Below are positions 33,786 to 42,913 of a stretch of 64,000 nt of DNA, in pieces; positions within the stretch are counted from its first letter, which is position 1, and each line of letters starts with the position of its first letter. This stretch comes from Ruegeria marina. GTDB lineage: Bacteria; Pseudomonadota; Alphaproteobacteria; Rhodobacterales; Rhodobacteraceae. The DNA lies in assembly GCF_900101475.1 (NCBI RefSeq), contig NZ_FMZV01000006.1, positions 1 to 64,000 of the forward strand. Reading direction: 5' to 3'. The translations under genes and the position numbers were made by a program. The notes below the pieces were generated by a model. The model had not been told where the DNA came from, did not search any database, and saw only the letters and a list, made by a program, of their open reading frames with translations.

Positions 33786-35234
33786 ATGTTCATCGGACTG
33801 GATCTGGGCACGTCGGGCGTGCGGGTGGTGCTGGTGCGCCCGGACGGCAATGTGCTCGACAGCGCCGAAGCCGGGCTTCTGGCGGTCCATCCGGCCCCGG
33901 GTTGGAGCGAGCAGGACCCCGCTGACTGGGTGAAGGCGGCGCGTAGGGCCATCCGGGCATTGGCGCAGCGCCATCCGCTGGCGATGGAGCGGGTCGAGGG
34001 GCTGGGCCTGTCGGGCCAGATGCATGGCGCGGTGCTTCTGGATGCCGGGGGGGCGGTGCTGCGCCCTGCGATCCTGTGGAACGACAGCCGCTGCCATGCC
34101 GAGGCGGCCGAACTCGATGCGATGCCCGAGGTTCGGGCGTTGTCCGGAAATATCGTCTTTCCCGGTTTCACCGCGCCGAAACTGGTCTGGATGGCGCGGC
34201 ACGAACCGCAGGTCTTTGCCCGCATCGCCAGGGTGCTGCTGCCCAAGGATTACCTGACGTGGTGGATGACGGGCGAGTTTGGCACCGAGATGTCCGACGC
34301 CGCCGGAACCGCCTGGCTGGATGTCGGCGCGCGCGACTGGTCGGACCGGTTGTTGCAGGCGGGCGGCATGCGCCGCGACCAGATGCCGGTGTTGCGCGAG
34401 GGGACCGGGATCGTCGGCCCGATGCGCCCGGATCTGGCCGCCGAGCTGGGCCTGCCAGCGGATGTCCAGGTCGTGGCGGGCGGGGCCGACAATGCCGCCG
34501 CCGCCTGCGGCGTGGGCGCGCTGGCCGAAGGCGACGGCTTCGTCTCGCTGGGCACTTCGGGCGTGCTCTTGGCGGCGCGGAGCGGGTTTTACCCGGACCC
34601 GGCCAGCGCGGTGCATACCTTCTGCCACGCGGTGCCGGGGCGCTGGTACCAGATGGGCGTGATCCTAGCCGCGACCGACAGCCTGAACTGGCTGGCACGC
34701 ATCACCGGCGCTGATGCCGCGACCCTGACCGCCGAACTGGGCGCTCTTTCTGCCCCCGGCCCGGTCCGCTTCCTGCCCTATCTTTCGGGCGAGCGGACGC
34801 CGCATAACGATGCCGCCGTGCGCGGCGCGTTTTTGGGCCTCGACATCGCCCACGACCGGCGCGATCTGACCCGCGCGGTGGTCGAAGGCGTGAGTTTCGC
34901 CCTGCGCGACAGTCTCGACGCGCTGCGCGCCACTGGCGCCGATCTGCCGTGCCTCTTGGCCATCGGCGGCGGTACTCGCTCGCGCTACTGGGTGGAACTG
35001 CTGGCCACCGTGCTGGGCCTGCCGCTCGACCTTCCGGCGCAGGGCGAATTCGGTGCCGCACTGGGCGCCGCGCGCCTCGCCATCTGCGGCGTCACCGGGG
35101 CCGATCCACTCCAGGTGATGACCCGCCCGGCAATCGCCGAAACCATCGACCCCCACGCCGACCTGGTCGATGCCTATTCTCAAGCCCATGCGGATTTCGC
35201 CGCCACTTACCCCAAGCTGAAAGCCATGCCATGA
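33786..35234 (+). CDS. xylB: Xylulokinase
   Basis: This 482-residue FGGY-family kinase would phosphorylate D-xylulose to xylulose 5-phosphate for the pentose phosphate pathway. It shows [16 protein letters not shown] at the N-terminus, [16 protein letters not shown], the substrate-loop [39 protein letters not shown], and the C-terminal FGGY-type signature [18 protein letters not shown]. The ATG at 33786 has GGGAGG just upstream; an in-frame ATG at 33750 overlaps the operator and is rejected. Its stop overlaps the xylA start as ATGA. It is probably repressed by XylR when xylose is absent. Confidence 0.93.
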   Translation: MFIGLDLGTSGVRVVLVRPDGNVLDSAEAGLLAVHPAPGWSEQDPADWVKAARRAIRALAQRHPLAMERVEGLGLSGQMHGAVLLDAGGAVLRPAILWNDSRCHAEAAELDAMPEVRALSGNIVFPGFTAPKLVWMARHEPQVFARIARVLLPKDYLTWWMTGEFGTEMSDAAGTAWLDVGARDWSDRLLQAGGMRRDQMPVLREGTGIVGPMRPDLAAELGLPADVQVVAGGADNAAAACGVGALAEGDGFVSLGTSGVLLAARSGFYPDPASAVHTFCHAVPGRWYQMGVILAATDSLNWLARITGADAATLTAELGALSAPGPVRFLPYLSGERTPHNDAAVRGAFLGLDIAHDRRDLTRAVVEGVSFALRDSLDALRATGADLPCLLAIGGGTRSRYWVELLATVLGLPLDLPAQGEFGAALGAARLAICGVTGADPLQVMTRPAIAETIDPHADLVDAYSQAHADFAATYPKLKAMP

Positions 35235-36535
35235 CCGAGTTCTTCGTCGATATCGCCCCCGTCCGGTTCGAAGGGCCGGACAGCACCAACCCTCTGGCCT
35301 TTCGCCACTATGACCCCGACGAAATGGTCATGGGCAAGCGGATGGAGGATCATCTGCGCTTTGCGGTGGCCTATTGGCATTCCTTTGCATGGGAGGGGAA
35401 CGACCCGTTTGGGGGCCAGACCTTGATCCGGCCCTGGCAGCCGCAGGACGACATGGAGCGCGCCAGGATCAAGGCCGACGCGGCCTTCGAGATGTTCGAC
35501 ATCCTCGGCGTGCCCTATTTCTGCTGGCACGATGCCGACATCCGCCCCGAAGGCGCCAGCTTTGCCGAGAGCCTGCGCAATTTCGAGGAAATCATCGACT
35601 ATTTCCTTGCAAAAATGGAAAGCCGCAAGACCCGGCTTCTATGGGGCACCGCCAATATGTTCAGCCACCGCCGCTGGATGGCGGGCGCGTCGACCAACCC
35701 CGACCCGGACGTCTTTGCCTATGCCGCCGCGACGGTCAAAACCTGCATGGATGCCACCCACCGGATGGGCGGGCAGAACTATGTACTCTGGGGCGGGCGC
35801 GAGGGGTATGAGACGCTCCTGAACACCGACATGGGGCGCGAGCTGGACCATATGGGCCGGTTCCTGAGTATGGTCGTCGACTACAAGCACAAGATCGGGT
35901 TCAAGGGCGCGATCCTGGTCGAGCCGAAACCCCAGGAACCGTCGAAACACCAATATGATTTCGACGCCGCCACCTGTATCGGCTTCCTGCGCAAATACGG
36001 GTTGGAGGACGAGGTAAAGCTGAATCTGGAGCAGGGCCACGCGATCCTGGCCGGGCATTCCTTCGAGCACGAGATCGCGGTGGCGGCAGCCGAGGGCATG
36101 CTGGGTTCGATCGACATGAACCGCAACGATTACCAGTCGGGCTGGGACACCGACCAGTTCCCCAACAACGTGCCCGAGGTGGCGCTATGCTATTACCACA
36201 TCCTGCGGGCGGGCGGCTTCACCACCGGCGGTACCAATTTCGACGCCAAGCTCAGGCGGCAATCGCTGGACGCGAGTGACCTGATCGCCGCCCATGTCGG
36301 CGGCATGGACATCTGCGCCCGGGGACTGAAAGCCGCCGCCGCGATGATCGAGGATGGCGGGCTGGAGGCGGCGCTGCGCGAACGCTACGCGGGTTGGGAC
36401 AGCGCCCATGGGCAGGGCATCCTGGAGAGCGATCTGGACAGTCTCTTCGCCCGCGTCGTGGCGGGCGAGATCGACCCGCACCCCCGCTCGGGCCGGCAGG
36501 AGATGCTGGAAAACCACGTGAACCGCTTTGTCTGA
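35231..36535 (+). CDS. xylA: Xylose isomerase
   Basis: This 434-residue cytoplasmic enzyme converts D-xylose to D-xylulose. Its length and motifs fit class II xylose isomerases: [20 protein letters not shown] at the N-terminus, [12 protein letters not shown] with catalytic His-Asp, the [14 protein letters not shown] block, [16 protein letters not shown] with the metal-binding Glu and structural Lys, and [19 protein letters not shown] with further metal-ligand acids. All expected catalytic residues are present. Translation is coupled to xylB through ATGA and to the mutarotase gene, whose start lies inside its last codons. Confidence 0.96.
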   Translation: MTEFFVDIAPVRFEGPDSTNPLAFRHYDPDEMVMGKRMEDHLRFAVAYWHSFAWEGNDPFGGQTLIRPWQPQDDMERARIKADAAFEMFDILGVPYFCWHDADIRPEGASFAESLRNFEEIIDYFLAKMESRKTRLLWGTANMFSHRRWMAGASTNPDPDVFAYAAATVKTCMDATHRMGGQNYVLWGGREGYETLLNTDMGRELDHMGRFLSMVVDYKHKIGFKGAILVEPKPQEPSKHQYDFDAATCIGFLRKYGLEDEVKLNLEQGHAILAGHSFEHEIAVAAAEGMLGSIDMNRNDYQSGWDTDQFPNNVPEVALCYYHILRAGGFTTGGTNFDAKLRRQSLDASDLIAAHVGGMDICARGLKAAAAMIEDGGLEAALRERYAGWDSAHGQGILESDLDSLFARVVAGEIDPHPRSGRQEMLENHVNRFV

Positions 36536-37493
36536 CAGGGGCGATATCCGGCGGAATGTGCTGGAGGACGGCGACGTTGCGGTCGCGATCCTGAACCGGG
36601 GCTGCATCACGCAGGACTGGCAGGTGCCCTTGCGCAGTGCCCGCGTGCCGGTGGTGCTGGGTTATGCCGACCCGGCCGATTACGCCCATAATCCCAACAG
36701 CTTGGGCATCATCGCGGGCCGGGTGGCGAACCGCATCTCGGGCGCGGGGTTCACGCTGGATGGGGTGCGCTACGCCTTGCCCGCCAACGAGGCCCCGAAC
36801 CACATCCACGGCGGGCCCGAGGGCCTGCATGCGCGCCTGTGGGACATGCAGCCCGATGGCGCCCGCGCGGTACGGCTGTCGCTGGTGTCCGGGCATGGCG
36901 AGGGCGGCTATCCCGGACGGCTCGACCTGGTCGTGATGATCAGCCTGAAAGGCGATGCCCTGACCTATGACATGCGCGCGACCAGCGATCGGCCGACTCT
37001 GCTGAACCTTGCGCAGCATTCCTATTACTCTCTTGGAGCAGAAAGTTGCCGCGATTTCCACGTGACCCTGCCCGCCAGCCGATACACCGTGAACGATGGG
37101 GCCAGGATCCCGACGGGCGAAATTTCCGCGGTCGCAGGCCAAACTTTCGATTTCCGGGCCGGACGGAGCATTGCCGAAGCCGATCCGGACGGGCAGGGGC
37201 TTGACATGAATTTCGTGCTCGACCGGGGGCAGGCGCGGGTGGCGGGCAACGGGCTCGTGCTCGAGATCGAGACCGACCAGCCCTGCCTGCAACTCTATAC
37301 CGGCCAATACCTGACCGCCGAACACGCCCCGCTGCCGGGTCAGCGCCATGCGGCTTTTGCCGGGATCTGCCTGGAGCCGCAAGCCTATCCCAACGCGGTG
37401 AACACGCCGGGCTTTCCCATCCCGCTGGTGACACCGGACCGACCCTATCACCAGCGCACGACAGTGCGCATTTACCAGGAGGACGCGGCATGA
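36528..37493 (+). CDS. Aldose 1-epimerase (mutarotase)
   Basis: This 321-residue galactose-mutarotase-like protein would interconvert alpha and beta anomers of xylose (or glucose). Motifs include [35 protein letters not shown] with the conserved His-Gly-Gly, [13 protein letters not shown] with the catalytic His, and [15 protein letters not shown] with the catalytic Glu. The best start is an unusual TTG at 36528 overlapping the end of xylA; no ATG is available, and a GTG further in would cut into the fold. The stop overlaps the next gene as ATGA. Position and coupling make D-xylose the likely substrate. Confidence 0.85.
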   Translation: MSDRGDIRRNVLEDGDVAVAILNRGCITQDWQVPLRSARVPVVLGYADPADYAHNPNSLGIIAGRVANRISGAGFTLDGVRYALPANEAPNHIHGGPEGLHARLWDMQPDGARAVRLSLVSGHGEGGYPGRLDLVVMISLKGDALTYDMRATSDRPTLLNLAQHSYYSLGAESCRDFHVTLPASRYTVNDGARIPTGEISAVAGQTFDFRAGRSIAEADPDGQGLDMNFVLDRGQARVAGNGLVLEIETDQPCLQLYTGQYLTAEHAPLPGQRHAAFAGICLEPQAYPNAVNTPGFPIPLVTPDRPYHQRTTVRIYQEDAA

Positions 37494-38788
37494 GGCGGCT
37501 GCTCACGCTGCTGACCATCGCGGCCAGCCCGCTGCTGGCCGATCCGCTGCCGCGCGCCGATGCGGTATTCGCGGACCCCGACATGGCGGCGGTGCGGCTG
37601 GGGCAATTGCTGTTCTACGACCCGATCCTGAGCGGCAACAAGACCGTGGCCTGCGCCAGCTGCCACCATCCCCGCTTCGGCACCTCGGACGGCGTGTCGC
37701 TGGGCCTGGGCGACGGGGCCTTGGGGATCGGCCCCGATATGCGCCTCGACCCGGAAAACCCGCCCGAACAGCGCATCCCGCGCAATGCGCCGGCGCTGTT
37801 CAACCTGGGCGCGGCGGAGTTCACACATTTCTTCCACGACGGCCGGCTGGAGCGCGACCCCTCGCGCCCCTCGGGCATCCGCACGCCGCTGGGGGCCGAC
37901 ATGGAGCAGGGCTTCGCCTCGGCGCTGGCGGCGCAGGCGATGTTCCCGGTGCTGTCGGGCGACGAGATGGCCGGGCATTACTCGGAAAACGACGTGGCGC
38001 AGGCGGTGCGCCGTGGGATGCTGACCGGTCCGGGCGGGGCCTGGGCGATCCTGGCCGCGCGGGTCGAGGCGATCCCCGAATACCGCAGCGCCTTCGACAC
38101 GGTGATCGGCGACCGCCCGGTGACATTTGCCGATATCGCCAATGTGATCGCCGATTTCATGGTGTTCGAATGGCGCGCGGATGACAGCCCGTTCGATCGC
38201 TACCTGCGCGGGCAGGGGGATCTGCCCGACGCGGCCATGGCTGGGATGGAGTTGTTCTACGGCAAGGCGAGGTGCTCTGCCTGCCATGCGGGCCAGTTCC
38301 AGACCGATCACGGGTTTCACGCCATCGCCATGCCGCAGATCGGGCCGGGCAAGGCGGCGCGGTTCGAGCGGCACCACCGCGATATCGGGCGGATGCGGGT
38401 GACCGGCGACCCGGCGGACGCCTATGCGTTCCGCACGCCCTCCCTGCGCAATGTGACCGTGACCGCGCCCTACGGGCACAGCGGCGCCTACGCCAGCCTG
38501 CGGGCGGTGGTCGAGCATCACCTGGACCCGGTCGCAAGCCTCGGGCGCTACGATATCTCCGCGGCGGTGCTGCCTGGACCCGCCTTTGCCAGCGATCGGG
38601 CGGTTCCGGACGACAGGGCCGAGGTCGCGGCGATCGCCAAGGCGAACCGGCTGGTGCCAGTCCGACTGGACGCCGGCGAAGTCGATGCCATTCTCGCCTT
38701 TCTCAATACGCTGACCGACCCCAAGGCGGTATCCGGGCGACTTGGCATCCCGGTCAGCGTCCCGAGCGGCCTGACCGTGCCGCGATAG
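37490..38788 (+). CDS. Di-heme cytochrome c peroxidase / MauG-family protein
   Basis: This is an exported 432-residue protein with a signal peptide ([19 protein letters not shown]) and two c-type heme sites, CASCH (about residue 56) and CSACH (about residue 262), the arrangement of bacterial cytochrome c peroxidases and MauG-like enzymes. Family blocks LGQLLFYDPILSGNKTVACASCHHP, FFHDGRLERDP and FRTPSLRNVTVTAPYGHSGAYASL are all present. It should act in the periplasm. The ATG overlaps the mutarotase stop and has GGAGG upstream, so it is translationally coupled to the xylose operon. Whether it reduces peroxide or oxidises a protein or sugar substrate is open; the convergent FG-GAP protein may be its partner. 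Confidence 0.88.
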   Translation: MRRLLTLLTIAASPLLADPLPRADAVFADPDMAAVRLGQLLFYDPILSGNKTVACASCHHPRFGTSDGVSLGLGDGALGIGPDMRLDPENPPEQRIPRNAPALFNLGAAEFTHFFHDGRLERDPSRPSGIRTPLGADMEQGFASALAAQAMFPVLSGDEMAGHYSENDVAQAVRRGMLTGPGGAWAILAARVEAIPEYRSAFDTVIGDRPVTFADIANVIADFMVFEWRADDSPFDRYLRGQGDLPDAAMAGMELFYGKARCSACHAGQFQTDHGFHAIAMPQIGPGKAARFERHHRDIGRMRVTGDPADAYAFRTPSLRNVTVTAPYGHSGAYASLRAVVEHHLDPVASLGRYDISAAVLPGPAFASDRAVPDDRAEVAAIAKANRLVPVRLDAGEVDAILAFLNTLTDPKAVSGRLGIPVSVPSGLTVPR

Positions 38789-38843
38789 ATTTTTCGACGA
38801 AAAATCTTTGCCTCCGGCGGGAGTAGTTGAGAAACGAAGAAGG
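38787..38843. terminator. Bidirectional hairpin plus conserved tail in convergent gap
   Basis: A hairpin with arms AGATTTTTCG (38787-38796) and CGAAAAATCT (38798-38807) begins at the peroxidase stop and is followed by TTTGCCTCCGGCGGGAG and a GAAGAAG tail. The combination of hairpin, CTCCGGCGGGAGTA and an A/G-rich end is a pattern I know from many Rhodobacteraceae intergenic regions. It separates the peroxidase gene from the convergent CRTAC1 gene, whose stop lies three bases further on. Confidence 0.65.
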
Positions 38844-38845
38844 GG

Positions 38846-40414
38846 CTAGCGCCGCACCTTCAACCCGATCGCGCTGCGCACCAATGTCAACGCCTGATCA
38901 GGGCCGACATGAATGGTTTCCGATCTGGTGCCATCGGGCCAGGTCACGCGGATCCCGATCTCGCCCGCGTCGCCCAATCCGAAATGCTGGAACCCCGCCG
39001 CACCGCCGGCATGGCCGCCGCCCACCGTGATTTCGCGGAGGTGCCATTTTTCCCGGGCCTCGTCCTGCCCGTGCCCGTGGCCATGTCCGTGACCCGTCTC
39101 CACCTCGATCCAGCCTCCGATTGCGTTGCGGTTGGGGCCTGGCTGTTCCAGCGCCAGCGCCAGCCAGCCACCGGTGCCGGGCGTCACGTTCTGCCAGACC
39201 TCCAGCGGCGCGCGGCGGTTGACCACGGCGATGTCGAGCCTCCCGTCGCCGTTCAGATCGACCAGCGCGCCGCCGCGGCCGCGGTGCAGGCTGGCGATGC
39301 CGGCGCTGTCGCCCGTCTCGGCGAAAGAGCCGTCCGGTTGCTGGATCAGCAGGTTGTTGGGGTCATCCATGGCGGCGTCCGGCATCTGCTCGACATTGCC
39401 CTTGGTGATGAAGATATCGTCCAGCCCGTCGTTCTGTACGTCGCCAATGCCGATGTGCCAGCCGGTCGAGGGGCGGCCGTCGCCGCCGGTATAGGGCCGG
39501 TGTGCGGTGGTGCCCATGGCATAGGGCACGTCCGCGAACCCGGCGCCGGTCCCGGTCATCTGTTGCAGCCGCTGGTCGCCCATCGAGGACAGGAACACCT
39601 CTTGCCTTCCGTCGCGGTCCAGGTCGCGCTGGGCGATGCCCATGCCCCAGAGCCTGTGGCTGATCCAGCCGTCTTCCGGGCCGAGCAAGCGCGGGACGGG
39701 CTCCATCGCCCACATCTGCTCCTCGCCTTCCGAGACATAATAATGCCGGTCGTTGCTGAGCCGCAGGTCGGCGCGGCCTTGCCTTGCCCAGTCGCTGAAC
39801 AGCATCGACAGCGGGCAGAACCCCGGCTCCAGCATCAGGGGCGGGCCGTACCGGTCGCCCTCGGGCCGGTAGAGAAGGTTGGTGTCGCAGGTGCCGAAAG
39901 GGCCATTGGGGTTGGTTCGGTCCACATAGTTGCCGAAGGCCAGCGTCGGCAGGCTCTGCCCTGCCTCCCAAGTGGCGGAAAAGGCGGTGGTCCAGCGGTC
40001 ACCGCTGACAAATCCCAGCCCCTCGAACGGGGCAAAGCTGCAATCCGGTCCGCCGCGCAACAGCTGGTTCGGCCCGACCCGAAGAACCGCCAGGTCCATC
40101 TGGTCATCCCCGTCGATATCCAGCGGATAAGCGCCGATCATGCCCGGTTCGGCCAGCACCCCGGGCGTGTCCGCCTCGAACCGCAGGGTATCCCCGTCTG
40201 ACCGGTTGCGCAGCAGGGTGGCCGGGTTCTCGCCGCCCGCAGCCAGAAGCTCGGGCAGGCTGTCGCCGTCGCAGTCGAACACGGCAAGGCCGCCGCCCAC
40301 GAAATGTTCCCACCCGCCGGCATAGACATGCTCGGGCACCGGCACCGGCGTGAACGTGGGACCGGCCAGGGCCGGTGCGGCGGTCAGTGCCAGCAACAAG
40401 ACCTCAGGCCGCAT
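38846..40414 (-). CDS. CRTAC1-type FG-GAP/VCBS repeat protein with ASPIC/UnbV C-terminus
   Basis: This is an exported 522-residue protein with a signal peptide (MRPEVLLLALTAAPALAGP) and repeated Ca-binding loops of the FG-GAP/VCBS beta-propeller: DCDGDSLPEL, DIDGDDQMDLA, DLDRDGRQEVF, DVQNDGLDDIF and DLNGDGRLDIA. The last ~100 residues contain IGGWIEVETG-like and FGLGDAGEIGIRVTWPDGTR segments of the ASPIC/UnbV domain. Between them is an unusual GHGHGHGHG run that may bind metal. Its start overlaps the last 11 bases of xylR, so it is expressed with the regulator. CRTAC1-type proteins often sit beside MauG-like cytochromes, as here; their exact function is unsettled. Confidence 0.85.
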   Translation of the reverse strand: MRPEVLLLALTAAPALAGPTFTPVPVPEHVYAGGWEHFVGGGLAVFDCDGDSLPELLAAGGENPATLLRNRSDGDTLRFEADTPGVLAEPGMIGAYPLDIDGDDQMDLAVLRVGPNQLLRGGPDCSFAPFEGLGFVSGDRWTTAFSATWEAGQSLPTLAFGNYVDRTNPNGPFGTCDTNLLYRPEGDRYGPPLMLEPGFCPLSMLFSDWARQGRADLRLSNDRHYYVSEGEEQMWAMEPVPRLLGPEDGWISHRLWGMGIAQRDLDRDGRQEVFLSSMGDQRLQQMTGTGAGFADVPYAMGTTAHRPYTGGDGRPSTGWHIGIGDVQNDGLDDIFITKGNVEQMPDAAMDDPNNLLIQQPDGSFAETGDSAGIASLHRGRGGALVDLNGDGRLDIAVVNRRAPLEVWQNVTPGTGGWLALALEQPGPNRNAIGGWIEVETGHGHGHGHGQDEAREKWHLREITVGGGHAGGAAGFQHFGLGDAGEIGIRVTWPDGTRSETIHVGPDQALTLVRSAIGLKVRR

Positions 40415-41609
40415 GCTCGTCCAGCCTTTCCAGTGCCATTTCCGACACCTTGTCCAGCGCATAGGCCGCCGCGCCCCGCGCCCACATCAGGTCGCCCCAT
40501 TTGTGCACCACCACCTCGGGCGGGGCCTTGTCCACCTGCACGATGGATTTGCGCATCGTGTCGATCACCGCATCGGAATAGAGGTGGTCGAACTGCATCT
40601 GCTCGCCTGCGAGGATGATCAGTTCGGGGTCGAAGATGTTGACGAGATTGGCCAGCCCCATGGCAAAGATCTGCCCGGCGCGGTCAACAATGCTGCGCGC
40701 CGTGGCGTCGCCCGCCCGGGCGGCGTCGAGCAGGTTTTCCACCCGTTTCGCCGGATCGGCATGGGCGTCCTGCCCGCTGACCAGCGTCGCCTCGCGTAAC
40801 AGCGCGTAATCGGCGACATAGGCCTCCAGGCAGCCGCGCTGGCCGCAGCGGCAGAGCGCGCCGTTCAACTGCACCTTGGTATGGCCGAACTCGGCGCCGC
40901 AGCCGCGGGTGCCGCGATAGAGCGCGCCGCCGATCACCATGCCGAGACCCACGCCGCTTTCGATGGTCACGACCAGAAAATCGCTGTGGTCCCGGCCAAG
41001 GCCAAAGGTATGTTCGGCCACGGCCACCAGGTTGGCGTCGTTGTCGATGAAACAGGGCACGCCCAGCATTCCTGTCAGCAGCCCTCCCAACTCCACGTTG
41101 CGCGCCGACAGCGAGGGCGACCAGTGCACGAACCCGTCGTTGGCCTCGACAATTCCGGCGATACCGATGCCGATGCCCGAGATATCGCCCGGTTCGCGAC
41201 CGATATGGCCGGCAAGGCGCGATACGGCTTGCCGTATCTCGGCGGCCAGTTCCTCGGGGCTGCTGACCGGGCGACTCAGGTCACATTCCTCGGTCGCCAG
41301 TTGCTCGCCTTCGAAATCCAGAAGCACCAGCGACAGCTTGTGATGCGAGATCTTCACGCCGACCACCAGATGCGCGGCACCGCGAATCTTGAGATCCACC
41401 CGCGGCCGCCCGCGCCGGGAATCCGGCTCGCCCTCGTCGCGCGAAACCTCCTCGACCAAGCCGTCCGACAGGAACTCGGCGGTGATGGTGGTGACGGTGG
41501 CGCGGCTGATCCCGGTCAGGCCCGAGAGTTCGATCCGGGGGATGCGGCCCGCCTTTCGGATCTCGCGCAACAGGGTCCGGCGTCCGTATTCCCTTTGCAT
41601 TACAGCCAT
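40404..41609 (-). CDS. xylR: ROK-family xylose repressor
   Basis: This is a 401-residue regulator. The N-terminal winged helix-turn-helix spans about 12-65 (RRTLLREIRKAGRIPRIELS, SRATVTTITAEFLSDGLV). The rest is a ROK domain with GIGIGIAGIVEANDG, FIDNDANLVAVAEHTFG, VTIESGVGLGMVIGGALYRG and the zinc-binding CRCGQRGCLEAYVA. The ATG at 41609 (MAVMQREYG) is chosen because GGGAGG lies ten bases upstream. It is divergent from xylF across a gap containing a 23-bp palindrome, so it probably represses both the transporter operon and itself, and xylBA through the matching palindrome at 33728. D-xylose is the expected inducer. Confidence 0.9.
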   Translation of the reverse strand: MAVMQREYGRRTLLREIRKAGRIPRIELSGLTGISRATVTTITAEFLSDGLVEEVSRDEGEPDSRRGRPRVDLKIRGAAHLVVGVKISHHKLSLVLLDFEGEQLATEECDLSRPVSSPEELAAEIRQAVSRLAGHIGREPGDISGIGIGIAGIVEANDGFVHWSPSLSARNVELGGLLTGMLGVPCFIDNDANLVAVAEHTFGLGRDHSDFLVVTIESGVGLGMVIGGALYRGTRGCGAEFGHTKVQLNGALCRCGQRGCLEAYVADYALLREATLVSGQDAHADPAKRVENLLDAARAGDATARSIVDRAGQIFAMGLANLVNIFDPELIILAGEQMQFDHLYSDAVIDTMRKSIVQVDKAPPEVVVHKWGDLMWARGAAAYALDKVSEMALERLDEHAA

Positions 41610-41718
41610 TTGCGCGACACCTCCCAACAGCGGTCCTGCCATCTGTCCCGATCCTAGCCAGCCAGGCAGGCAAGGCCAAGGCCGATCGGAACACTGGCGG
41701 CAAGACAAGCCTATCTTA

Positions 41719-41741
41719 TTTAATTTGACTTACAAATTAAA
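41719..41741. promoter_or_regulatory. Candidate XylR operator between xylR and xylF
   Basis: This 23-bp palindrome reads TTTAATTTGAC, then TTAC, then AAATTAAA. The two arms TTTAATTTG and CAAATTAAA are perfect inverted copies. It lies 100 bases upstream of xylF and about 110 bases upstream of xylR, in the only AT-rich part of the divergent gap. It matches the site in front of xylB. Confidence 0.85.
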
Positions 41742-41818
41742 ATGACACACGATCGTTGCACCGGCCCCGCCCGAGGCAAGGAATGGCGTGCGGCTGAAAA
41801 TGACTTTGGGAGGATACA

Positions 41819-42847
41819 ATGAAACTCTATGCAACCGCGTCGGCGGTGATCGTCAGCGCCATGCTGGGAACTGCGGCCTGGGCGGCCGATGTCGTCGTGG
41901 GCGTCAGCTGGTCGAACTTCCAGGAGGAGCGCTGGAAGACCGACGAGGCCGCGATCAAGGCCGAGCTTGAGGCCAAGGGCGCCAAGTATATCTCGGCGGA
42001 TGCGCAAAGCTCGTCGGCCAAGCAACTGTCGGACGTGGAAAGCCTGATCGCGCAGGGCGCGACCGCGCTGATCATCCTGGCGCAGGACGCGCAAGCCATC
42101 GGCCCCGCCGTGCAGGCCGCAGCCGACGAGGGGATCCCGGTCGTGGGCTATGACCGCCTGATCGAGGACAGCCGCGCCTTCTACCTGACCTTCGACAACG
42201 TCGAAGTGGGCCGGATGCAGGCCCGCGCCGTGTTGGAGGCCGCACCCACCGGCCGCTATGTCATGATCAAGGGTTCGCCCACCGACCCGAACGCCGATTT
42301 CCTGCGCGGCGGTCAGCAGGAAGTGCTGCAAGCCGCCATCGACAAGGGTGACATCACCATCGTTGGCGAAGCCTATACCGACGGCTGGCTGCCCGCCAAC
42401 GCGCAGCGCAACATGGAACAGATCCTCACCGCCACCGACAACGGTGTCGACGCGGTGGTCGCCTCGAACGACGGCACCGCCGGCGGCGTCGTGGCGGCGC
42501 TGACCGCGCAAGGCATGGAAGGTATCCCGGTCTCGGGTCAGGATGGCGACCATGCCGCGCTGAACCGGGTGGCCAAGGGCACCCAGACCGTTTCAGTCTG
42601 GAAGGACGCCCGCGACCTCGGCCGCGCCGCCGCGCGCATCGCCGTGTCGCTGGCAGAAGGCACCCAGATGAACGCCATCGGCGGCGCCGACGACTGGACC
42701 TCGCCGGGCGGCACAAAGATGAGCGCCATGTTCCTCGAACCGCTGCCGATCACCAAGGACAACCTGTCGGTTGTTGTCGATGCCGGCTGGATCACCAAGG
42801 AAGCCTTGTGCCAGGGCGTGACCAACGGTCCCGCCCCCTGCAACTGA
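41819..42847 (+). CDS. xylF: D-xylose ABC transporter, periplasmic binding protein
   Basis: This 342-residue exported protein has a signal peptide (MKLYATASAVIVSAMLGTAAWA) followed by the sugar-binding fold of the periplasmic-binding-protein/LacI family: VVVGVSWSNFQEERWKTDEA, LSDVESLIAQGATALIILAQD, GIPVVGYDRLIED and NDGTAGGVVAALTAQGM. The pattern DRLI and the EERWK segment fit xylose-binding XylF rather than ribose-binding RbsB. GGGAGG precedes the ATG. It is the first gene of the xylFHG-glk-Gfo/Idh operon and lies directly downstream of the palindromic operator, so strong xylose induction is expected. Confidence 0.94.
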   Translation: MKLYATASAVIVSAMLGTAAWAADVVVGVSWSNFQEERWKTDEAAIKAELEAKGAKYISADAQSSSAKQLSDVESLIAQGATALIILAQDAQAIGPAVQAAADEGIPVVGYDRLIEDSRAFYLTFDNVEVGRMQARAVLEAAPTGRYVMIKGSPTDPNADFLRGGQQEVLQAAIDKGDITIVGEAYTDGWLPANAQRNMEQILTATDNGVDAVVASNDGTAGGVVAALTAQGMEGIPVSGQDGDHAALNRVAKGTQTVSVWKDARDLGRAAARIAVSLAEGTQMNAIGGADDWTSPGGTKMSAMFLEPLPITKDNLSVVVDAGWITKEALCQGVTNGPAPCN

Positions 42848-42913
42848 TCCTTTCCCAACACGACCGGTCTCACCCTGCATCGGGGTGAGACCCCCAAAAT
42901 CGCAGGACATCCC

